NCBI GenBank assembly: GCA_905221605.1
Contig: CAJNDS010000559.1
Span: 1-64,000, forward strand
DNA: 64,000 bases
Direction of reading: 5' to 3'
DNA from: Symbiodinium natans
Lineage: Eukaryota > Sar > Dinophyceae > Suessiales > Symbiodiniaceae
The position numbers and the translations under genes are program-made. Positions 1 through 9,341 of the stretch are shown in pieces. The notes beneath the pieces were generated by a model. The model worked only from the letters and a program-made list of their open reading frames with translations. It did not search any database and was not told where the DNA came from. Positions within the stretch are counted from its first letter, which is position 1. Every line of letters starts with the position of its first letter.

Positions 1-508
1 ACACACCACACACACCACACACACCACACACACCACACACACCACACACACCACACACACCACACACACCACACACACCACACACACCACACACACCACA
101 CACACCACACACACCACACACACCACACAAACCACACACACCACACACACCACACACACCACACACACCACACACACCACACACACCACACACACCACAC
201 ACACCACACACACCACACCCACCACACACACCACACACACCACACACACCACACACACCACACACACCACACACACCACACACACCACACACACCACACA
301 CACCAAACACACCACACACACCACACACACCACACACACCACACACACCACACACACCACACACACCACACACACCACACACACCACACACACCACACAC
401 ACACCCACACACACACCACACACACACACACACACCACACACACAACACACACACACACACAACACAACACACCACACAACACACACACCCCACACACAC
501 ACACAACA

Positions 509-546
<38 letters not shown>

Positions 547-584
547 ACCACACACACACCACACACACACACACCACACACACA

Positions 585-621
<37 letters not shown>
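1..621. repeat. CA-rich minisatellite and microsatellite
   Basis: Bases 1 to about 400 are a very regular 9-bp tandem repeat (ACACACCAC) with a few single-base variants. From about 400 to 621 the order breaks down into (CA)n with occasional extra C or A. The tract stops abruptly at 621, where spacer-like sequence of the transporter array begins. Confidence 0.95.
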
Positions 622-623
<2 letters not shown>

Positions 624-1067
624 CCCCCATGCCGGAGGGAGGTCTTAAAGTTCATATACCAGTCCCCCCCCCCTCCATCTAGAAAAGAGCCCACGCAATC
701 ATTCTGGTACAGGGCCCAGTGTTAGGGTTTGGGGTCTCGGGTTTTAGGGCCGTGTAGGGTTCACGGTTTGTCAGGTTTAGGGGCTGAGGGCTCAGGGCCG
801 ACCTTGCACGGTTTGGGGCCTTCTTGAAGGCGGCAGAAGGGTTTCGGCTTGTGAGGTTCAGGTAAGCCGCAATTTTGCAACCCCTGAAGCCCAATCTCCC
901 AAACAGCTTACGCAGCCCAAACAGACAACAGCCCAGAGGCTGTAAACCAAACAAGCCGCCGTGGATGCTTGAAGTTCGGATGCCAGCGCCGCACAGGAGC
1001 GTGTTTGGATCAAGGTCAGCAGTAAGCAGGATTGTCAGCCGAACTTCCCGTCTGTCGAGTCGTGGGC
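622..1067 (+). other. Truncated upstream spacer of transporter copy 1
   Basis: There is no gene here. The last 70 bases match the sequence just upstream of the start codon in the other copies, including TTTGGATCAAG at 1004-1014. The rest is shorter and more diverged than the roughly 1.1-kb spacers between later copies, so the left edge of the array lies here, next to the minisatellite. Confidence 0.7.
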
Positions 1068-4007
1068 ATGGCGGAGCCGGTTGCGATTCAGGGCGTGGCG
1101 TCGGCGGACGCAGTCGAGGCGCAAGCGCCGAAGGCCGATTGTTGGAAGAACGCCTATGCCGCGATCATCTGTGCCCGGGTCTCCCACTTGGCGTGCTTGT
1201 CGTTGAAACCTCCAGGTTGCCCCGAGCGCGGGAGGAGGTTGAGGTTGAGGGTTCTACGTTTTGCTAGGCGCTCTGCGGCTCAGGTGCGTTCGTTGCGTCC
1301 ACGGGCTTCTTCCACGGCTACGACAACGGGGTGGTGAACGATGTCTTCACCATGAGCAGCTTTCGCAGCATGATGGGCTGGCCGGAGGAGGAAAACGCGA
1401 TGGTGGCCTTCTGGGAACCTTGCTTGGGACCATTTGGGACCTGGGACCGTTTTTGGGTTTCGGGTGCAGTTTTGCCCAGCCCCCCACTCTGCACCGGGAC
1501 CTAGGAGGGCTTCACGGTGAACGGCTTCAACATCGGCGCGGCCGTCGCCGCCGTCCTGGCAGGTCACCACCTGGTGGACAAGCGCCTTGCCGGGTATTTA
1601 TGGGTTTCCCTGCAGGAAGCATTGCGCCTATATTCTTCTTGTTATTTCCCCATTTTGTAGTAAGTTCATTCCTAAACCAGAATGATTACACCCCAAACCC
1701 TGAACCCTGCACCGCCCTCTTCTTAAGGCACGGCCGGCGACCGGCATTGTTCATCGGCTCCTTGCTGTTTGCCGTAGGTGGGGGTGGGTGGTTTGGGAGG
1801 GTTTGGAGGGTTGGGCAGGTTGGGGGTGGGGGTTTAGAAGGTTTGGTGGCGATGGGCCCCAGGTGGAGGCGTGCAGACAGCAGCGCAGAACACGATCATG
1901 CTCATCATCGGCAGGGTCATTGCTGGAGTCGGCGTGGGCATAACATCCTCGGCCGGGCCAGCCTTCATCTCCGAAGTCGCGCCGGAGAAGATCCGTGGCA
2001 TGCTCGTAGGCATCTACCAGAACAACGTGTGCCTGGCCATCGTGGCTGCTGCAGTGCTGAACTATGCGGTGCATGATGCCACGTGGGGCTGGCGCTTGTC
2101 ACTTGGTCTTCAAGTAGCTCCTGGGCCGCACCTAGAATCCCTAGAAAAGAAGCTACAGATGACCAGCACAAGTTTCATTTGTTCCGCACCTAGAAAGGAA
2201 GAAGCTACAAATGACCAGCACAAGTATGTGCACGTCAAGAATTGCAAGAATCACTCTAGTTGCTCCCGCCAATCCCTATAGGCTATGGGCTTGCTGGTGG
2301 TCCTCGGCTTGTACTTTGTTTGTGAGACCCCGCGGTTCTTGGAGAGCGCCGGGCGCTCGGACGCAGCCCTGCGGGTGCTGACGCGGCTCCGTGCGGGTGA
2401 CCAGGATGCAGCCGCTCACGAGTTGAAGGAGGTGCGGGCAGAGATCGACACCGAGAAAGCTGCTGGGGACGCCACTTGGAGCGAGGTCTTCACCGTTCCC
2501 TTCTTCCGGAATGTGGTGATCATTGGCTGCGCCGTCCAGTTCTTCCAGATCATGACTGGGATCAACGCGATTGTGAGCTTCAGCGGCACGCTCTTCCAGG
2601 CCCTGGGCCTTCACGGCATCACCTTCTCTATCATCCCCTTTGTGGCCTTCACCATCGGAAACGCTGTAGGGAGCTGTCTCTTGGTGGACCGCGTGGGCCG
2701 GCGGCCACTTCTGCTCTATGGCATGGTGGCCATGTGCGTGACGATGCTCGTGGGGGGTGGAGTGGCAGTGCTCGCACAGGATCCAGATGGGCAGATCGGC
2801 ACAGCTGCAGGCTACACGATCGTGTCCATGATCGTGGCGTACATGTTCTCCTTCGGAATCTCCTGGGGCTTCGGGGCCTGGCTGTACATCTCCGAGATCA
2901 TGCCGCTGCGGGTGCGCGGAAAGGCCGTGGGACTCTGCACGGCCATGAACTGGGGTCCTGCCAACGTCATGAGTGCCTTCCTGACGCCGCAGATGATCGC
3001 GTCGCCGCTTGGCCCGGGCGGGACGCTGATCTTCTTCGGGGGCGTCTGCCTCGCCGTGATCCCCTTCGTGCTCACCTGCGTGCCCGAGACCAAGGGCAAG
3101 ACCCTGGAGGAGCCGCTACAACTCCCCTACACCCCCACAACCCAAACATCCTGGCGCAGCTACTCCAAAAATGGCCCATAAGCCCCCACCCACAACGTCG
3201 GCAGCCCCCCAAGTGCGCAGGAGATCGTGCCACTCTTCCGCTTCTCCGGCTGGAAGGACTTCAAATCCTTCGCCCAGGCACGAAGCCAAAGGGGTGGCCC
3301 CTTCTCTTTTTTGGGGAGTGGGCTTGGGCTACAGGGTTCGGGCTTTGCAAGGGTTTCGGCAAGTTTGAAGCCACATCATGCTGCTCACATTTATGATTTC
3401 AAATTCTCGAAGCCCCCAACGACCCTAAACCCTGGACTTCGAGGTATCAGGAGAGTTGGGGAGGGGGGAGGGGGGGGGGAGTTGCGGCTCTTTCACTTGG
3501 GCAGGGACGGAACTGGGTCTGGGTTTGAGGCATTATAGGAGTTCCCCCAAAAGAGCCCCGGCAACATCCGACAACCACAAGCCATGAATCCGAAGCCCCA
3601 CACGAAGCCCAAACCTGAAGCCCTCAACACGAAACCCTGCATGCCTAAATCCCAAGCTCTAAACACCTTCAAGCCTTGAACATCTGAAACGATGCTAAGC
3701 ACTGTAATCCCTGAGCTCGAGGGCAACCTGCGTGGCGGCCATGGCTTGGTTGTTGCCGAGACTGCGGGGTTCAAGGCAGGTTCAGCAGGGTTTCTGGGGT
3801 TTTTGAGAAGGTTTTTTTTTTGGTGCTCTATAGGTGAGCTTAGAGGGCTTAAATCGGGTTTGCTATAGGGGTTGCTGGATGCTTTTTCTTAGAGGGGGTT
3901 AACCGCGAGCCCCACACCCAGAGGCTAACGACTCTGAAGCCCCCCAAGCTACGGCCCGAAAGCAGGAGGAGGACAAGAAGCCCAGCAGCGAAGTCCTGGA
4001 GGTGTGA
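1068..4007 (+). CDS. Sugar porter (MFS) copy 1, nine exons, 535 aa
   Basis: Predicted 12-helix sugar transporter of the plasma or an internal membrane, MFS sugar porter family. Exons: 1068-1170, 1284-1414, 1505-1593, 1728-1777, 1863-2113, 2282-3109, 3221-3277, 3722-3775, 3963-4007. Motifs seen: GYDNG at residues 46-50 in helix 1, GRRPALF at 110-116 after helix 2, GRVIAGVGVG at 141-150, PAFISEVAPEKIRG at 157-170, CETPRFL at 222-228 (family PESPRWL), QFFQIMTGIN at 294-303, VDRVGRRP at 343-350 and PETKGKTLEE at 476-485. Family members usually have YY shortly after the GIN motif; here it is SF. Introns 2 and 6 start with GA, introns 7 and 8 with GC, the others with GT; all end in AG. The C-terminal tail is short and hydrophilic, ending SSEVLEV. 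This copy alone has Gly at 462, where the other copies have Cys. Substrate cannot be told; hexose is the family default. Confidence 0.85.
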
Positions 4008-4084
4008 AAATGCCAGGCGCGCGCCCCCCAGCTACACTCGCAAGTTTGCAATACTGCCTTACTCTCTCGCACGCTCTCCTTTTT

Positions 4085-4122
<38 letters not shown>

Positions 4123-5168
4123 CTTTCTCTGTATCTCTTTCTCTCTCTTGCTTTTGGCTTTGTGGTTTTAGGCCGAGGGCGTTATGGTGTCGGGAATATG
4201 TGCGGGTTGAACCAAAGCCTGCAAGCCCGCAAGCCCTCAAGCTCTGCAAACACACAAATCCTAAATGACAAGCCCGACAAGCTCTGCAAGTGCGCGCGCC
4301 CCCCCCCCTCCCCCCCCCCGGTAAACCTTGTATAAAAAGCCCTGAATCCCCTAACCCCCGAACAAGCCCCCCGGTCGAGGCTTCGTGGCCCGGAGCAGAT
4401 ATCCTGCAGAGACCCTGCGAGCCAAACAGCCTTTCAGAAGGGTTCATGGGATTCAGGGCTTAGGGGCCCTCACATTCCTCGAGCTACAAAACCTCTGGAC
4501 CCACTGGGCGAGGGCCTCACACGAGGGCCCTGGGCAGATGCCCTTGTAATTTGTGGGCGAGGTCGTTTGGGCCCTGCGCCCGACACACTCCCGGGGCCGG
4601 GCCATTTGCAAGAGGCGTTGGCGGGAGGATGTCTTGTGTACAGTGCATGTTTTTCTACGAAAACTCTCTGGGCTCCCTGAATCCAGCCCAGCTCGGAGAG
4701 AGATATTATGAGATATTTGAGAGACGCTAGAGACACGACTCGAGAAAGAAGCTTCCAGATGTCTGGGGCACATGAACGTTTTTTGCTTGGCTGGGAGTCG
4801 AGAGTTGAGTGGCTGATATGGGCTTACGGTTGAGAGCTTTGGACGGGCGCGCATTCGCACGGTCAGCGGGCCTCTCGCCGGTTCCGGTTCATAGGGTTCT
4901 CAAGGGGCGGGTGAGGCATCAGGAGGAGACTATGGGTGTTGTGGTTCAGGTCCTCTGCAACGTCACTCTGAAGCAAGGAGCCAAAACGCTTTGCCTAAAC
5001 CCTGAACCCTCCAAAGCCTCCGGACAGCTTAAGCAGCCCAAGCGGCCGAAGCCCTAAGCAGCGTAAGTAGCCTAAGCAGCCTCAGCCAAGGCCGCAGCAG
5101 CGTGTTTGGATCAAGGTCTGCAGGAAGCAGGGTTGTCAGCCGAACTTCCCGATTGTCGATTCTCGGGC
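4008..5168 (+). other. Spacer between transporter copies 1 and 2
   Basis: No gene is seen. The order here is repeated in later spacers. First comes the 3' UTR start (AAAATGCCAGGCGCGC), then a CT microsatellite (about 4090-4120) and a C-rich run near 4300. A conserved block with TCGAGGCTTCGTGGCCCGGA follows, then a block around TCTTGTGTACAGTGCATG (about 4630) and a TTTTTT run at 4779-4784. Next are AAGCAGCC repeats, then TTTGGATCAAG at 5105-5115. Dinoflagellate promoters are reported to use a TTTT motif instead of TATA, so the run about 385 bp before the ATG is a candidate; this is inference. TATAAAAAG near 4331 is probably not a TATA box. Confidence 0.7.
5092..5115 (+). promoter_or_regulatory. 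Possible relict spliced-leader sequence before copy 2
   Basis: The string CCGCAGC then, after a few bases, TTTGGATCAAG resembles the dinoflagellate spliced leader, whose 5' end is CCGTAGCC and 3' half TTTTGGCTCAAG. It sits about 55 bp before the ATG and recurs at the same place before every copy (for example 1004-1014 and 37,198-37,208). Relict leaders are known upstream of dinoflagellate genes that passed through mRNA. The match is imperfect, so chance similarity is possible. Confidence 0.3.
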
Positions 5169-8126
5169 ATGGCGGAGCCGGTTGCGATTCAGGGCGTGGC
5201 GTCGGCGGACGCAGTCGAGGCGCAAGCGCCGAAGGCCGATTGTTGGAAGAACGCCTATGCCGCGATCATCTGTGCCCGGGTCTCCCACTTGGCGTGCTTG
5301 TCGTTGAAACCTCCAGGTTGCCCCGAGCGCGGGAGGAGGTTGAGGTTGAGGGTTCTACGTTTTGCTAGGCGCTCTGCGGCTCAGGTGCGTTCGTTGCGTC
5401 CACGGGCTTCTTCCACGGCTACGACAACGGGGTGGTGAACGATGTCTTCACCATGAGCAGCTTTCGCAGCATGATGGGCTGGCCGGAGGAGGAAAACGCG
5501 ATGGTGGCCTTCTGGGAACCTTGCTTGGGACCATTTGGGACCTGGGACCGTTTTTGGGTTTCGGGTGCAGTTTTGCCCAGCCCCCCACTCTGCACCGGGA
5601 CCTAGGAGGGCTTCACGGTGAACGGCTTCAACATCGGCGCGGCCGTCGCCGCCGTCCTGGCAGGTCACCACCTGGTGGACAAGCGCCTTGCCGCTGCTGA
5701 AGGCATGTAGGGTTTAGGTTGGAATGGATCCCTGGGTTGAGGTTGGAATGGATCCCTGCAGGAAGCATTGCGCCTATATTCTTCTTGTTATTTCCCCATT
5801 TTGTAGTAAGTTCATTCCTAAACCAGAATGATTACACCCCAAACCCTGAACCCTGCACCGCCCTCTTCTTAAGGCACGGCCGGCGACCGGCATTGTTCAT
5901 CGGCTCCTTGCTGTTTGCCGTAGGTGGGGGTGGGTGGGTTGGGAGGGTTTGGAGGGTTGGGCAGGTTGGGGGTGGGGGTTTAGAAGGTTTGGTGGCGATG
6001 GGCCCCAGGTGGAGGCGTGCAGACAGCAGCGCAGAACACGATCATGCTCATCATCGGCAGGGTCATTGCTGGAGTCGGCGTGGGCATAACGTCCTCGGCC
6101 GGGCCAGCCTTCATCTCCGAAGTCGCGCCGGAGAAGATCCGTGGCATGCTCGTAGGCATCTATCAGAACAACGTGTGCCTGGCCATCGTGGCTGCTGCAG
6201 TGCTGAACTATGCGGTGCATGATGCCACGTGGGGCTGGCGCTTGTCACTTGGTCTTCAAGTAGCTCCTGGGCCGCACCTAGAATCCCTAGAAAAGAAGCT
6301 ACAGATGACCAGCACAAGTTTTATTTGTGCCGCACCTCGAAAGGAAGAAGCTGCAAATGACCAGCAAAAGTATGTGCACGTCAAGAATTGCAAGAATCAC
6401 TCTAATTGCTCCCGCCAATCCCTGTAGGCGATGGGCTTGCTGGTGGTCCTCGGCTTGTACTTTGTTTGTGAGACCCCGCGGTTCTTGGAGAGCGCCGGGC
6501 GCTCGGACGCAGCCCTGCGGGTGCTGACGCGGCTCCGTGCGGGTGACCAGGATGCAGCCGCTCACGAGTTGAAGGAGGTGCGGGCAGAGATTGACACCGA
6601 GAAAGCTGCTGGGGACGCCACGTGGAGCGAGGTCTTCACCGTTCCCTTCTTCCGGAATGTGGTGATCATTGGCTGCGCCGTCCAGTTCTTCCAGATCATG
6701 ACTGGGATCAATGCCATTGTGAGCTTCAGCGGAACGCTCTTCCAGGCCCTGGGCCTTCACGGCATCACCTTCTCTATCATCCCCTTTGTGGCCTTCACCA
6801 TCGGAAACGCTGTAGGGAGCTGTCTCTTGGTGGACCGCGTGGGCCGGCGGCCACTCCTGCTCTATGGCATGGTGGCCATGTGCGTGACGATGCTCGTGGG
6901 GGGTGGAGTGGCAGTGCTTGCACAGGATCCAGATGGGCAGATCGGCACAGCTGCAGGCTACACGATCGTGTCCATGATCGTGGCGTACATGTTCTCCTTC
7001 GGAATCTCCTGGGGCTTCGGGGCCTGGCTGTACATCTCCGAGATCATGCCGCTGCGGGTGCGCGGAAAGGCCGTGGGACTCTGCACGGCCATGAACTGGG
7101 GTCCTGCCAACGTCATGAGTGCCTTCCTGACTCCGCAGATGATCGCGTCGCCGCTTGGCCCGGGCGGAACGCTGATCTTCTTCGGGTGCGTGTGCCTCGC
7201 CGTGATCCCCTTCGTGCTCACCTGCGTGCCCGAGACCAAGGGCAAGACCCTGGAGGAGCCCCTACAGCTCCCTGCGCCCCCACAACCCAAACATCCTGGC
7301 GCAGCTACCATAAGCCCGCACCCACAACGTCGGCAGCCCCCCAAGTGCGCAGGAGATCGTGCCACTCTTCCGCTTCTCCGGCTGGAAGGACTTCAAATCC
7401 TTCGCCCAGGCACGAAGCCAAAGGGGTGGCCCCTTCTCTTTTTTGGGGAGCGGGCTTGGGCTATCGGGCTCGGGCTTTGCAAAGGTCTAGGCAAGTTTGA
7501 AGCCATATCATGCTGTTCACATTTATGATTTCAAATTCTCGAAGCCCCCAACGACCCTAAACCCTGGACTTCGAGGTTTCAGGAGAGTTGGGGAGGGGGG
7601 AGGGGGGGGGAGTTGCGGCTCTTTCACTTGGGCAGGGACGGAACTGGGTCTGGGTTTGAGGCATTATAATAGCCCCGGCAACATCCGACAACCACAAGGC
7701 ATGAATCCGAAGCCCCACACGAAGCCCAAACCTGAAGCCCTCAACACGAAACCCTGCATGCCTAAATCCCAAGCTCTAAACACCTTCAAGCCTTGAACAT
7801 CTGAAACGATGCTGAGCACTATAATCCCTGAGCTCGAGGGCAACCTGCGTGGCGGCCATGGCTTGCTTGTTGCCGAGACTGCGGGGTTCAAGGCAGGTTC
7901 ACCAGGGGTTCATGGGGTGCTTGAGAAGGTTTTTTTTGTTGGTGCTCTATAGGTGAGCTAAGAGGGCTCAAATCGGGTTTGCTATAGGGGTTGCTGGATG
8001 CTTTTTCTTAGAGGGGGTTAACCGCGAACCCCACACCCAGAGGCTAACGACTCTGAAGCCCCCCAAGCTACGGCCCGAAAGCAGGAGGAGGACAAGAAGC
8101 CCAGCAGCGAAGTCCTGGAGGTGTGA
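5169..8126 (+). CDS. Sugar porter (MFS) copy 2, nine exons, 539 aa
   Basis: Second transporter copy, with the same helices and motifs as copy 1. Exons: 5169-5271, 5385-5515, 5606-5706, 5874-5923, 6009-6259, 6428-7255, 7353-7409, 7839-7892, 8082-8126. The difference lies at the end of exon 3. The GT used in copy 1 (GCCGG|GTATTT) is missing, and the next GT in the right phase comes 12 bases later (GGCAT|GTAGGG). This adds four residues to the cytoplasmic loop before GRRPALF, and the start of intron 3 carries a doubled GGAATGGATCCCTG. Cys is present in the last helix where copy 1 has Gly. The frame is open throughout, so I take it as functional. Confidence 0.83.
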
Positions 8127-8202
8127 AAATGCCAGGCGCGCGCCCCCCAGCTACACTCGCAAGTTTGCAATACTGCCTTACTCTCTCGCACGCTCTCCTT
8201 TT

Positions 8203-8242
<40 letters not shown>

Positions 8243-9341
8243 CTTTCTCTGTATCTCTTTCTCTCTCTTGCTTTTGGCTTTGTGGTTTTAGGCCGAGGGC
8301 GTTATGGTGTCGGGAATATGTGCGGGTTGAACCAAAGCCTGCAAGCCCGCAAGCCCTCAAGCTCTGCAAACACACAAATCCTAAATGACAAGCCCGACAA
8401 GCTCTGCAAGTGCGCGCGCCCCCCCCCTCCCCCCCCCCGGTAAACCTTGTATAAAAAGCCCTGAATCCCCTAACCCCCGAACAAGCCCCCCGGTCGAGGC
8501 TTCGTGGCCCGGAGCAGATATCCTGCAGAGACCCTGCGAGCCAAACAGCCTTTCAGAAGGGTTCACGGGATCCAGGGCTTAGGGGCCCTGATGTTCCTCG
8601 AGCTACAAGAGCTTTGGACCCCACTGGGCGAGGGCCTCACACGAGGGCCCTGGGCGGATGCCCATTTAAAATTCAATTTGTGGGCGAGGTCGTTTGGACC
8701 CTGCGCCCGACACACTCCCAGACTTGAACGCCTCAGCCCGCCATGGGGCTGGGCCATTTGCAAGAGGCGTTGGTTGGAGGATGTCTTGTGTACAGTGCAT
8801 GTTTTTCTACGAAAACTCTCTGGGCTCCCTGAATCCAGCCCAGCTCGGAGAGAGATATTATGAGATATTTTTGAGACGCTAGAGACACGACTCGAGAAAG
8901 AAGCTTCCAGATGTCTGGGGCACATGAACGTTTTTTGCTTGGCTGGGAGTCGAGAGTTGAGTGGCTGATATGGGCTTACGACGGTTGAGAGCTTTGGACG
9001 GGCGCGCATTCGCACGGTCAGCGGGCCTCTCGCCGGTTCCGGTTCATAGGGTTCTCAAGGGGCGGGTGAGGCATCAGGAGGAGACTATGGGTGTTATGGT
9101 TCAGGTCCTCTGCAACGTCACTCTGAAGCAAGGAGCCAAAACGCTTTGCCTAAACCCTGAACCCTCCAAGGCCTCCAGACAGCTTAAGCAGCCCAAGCGG
9201 CCGAAGCCCTAAGCAGCCTAAGTAGCCTAAGCAGCCTCAGCAGCCTAAGCAGCCTCAGCCAAGGCCGCAGCAGCGTGTTTGGATCAAGGTCTGCAGGAAG
9301 CAGGGTTGTCAGCCGAACTTCCCGATTGTCGATTCTCGGGC
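8127..9341 (+). other. Spacer between transporter copies 2 and 3
   Basis: No gene. It has the same block order as the first spacer, with a CT microsatellite at about 8210-8240. Unlike the first, it keeps the fuller GGATGCCCATTTAAAATTCAATTT segment (about 8656-8681), and it has one extra set of CAGCCTAAGCAGCCT units before TTTGGATCAAG. Mosaic differences of this kind between spacers suggest gene conversion within the array. Confidence 0.7.

Noticed and set aside
2476-3396. Second plus-strand frame overlapping exon 6 of copy 1 (306 residues), repeated in other copies
   Set aside because: It is an out-of-frame shadow of the transporter exon, rich in Arg and His with no domain.
4320-4345. TATAAAAAG in the spacers as a TATA box
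   Set aside because: It lies about 800 bp before the start codon, and dinoflagellate promoters are not known to use TATA boxes; the copy-specific context is not constrained.
4453-4860. Minus-strand frames in the spacers (for example 135 residues), recurring between copies
   Set aside because: Lengths and frames change with every small indel between spacers, which is not expected for a coding gene.
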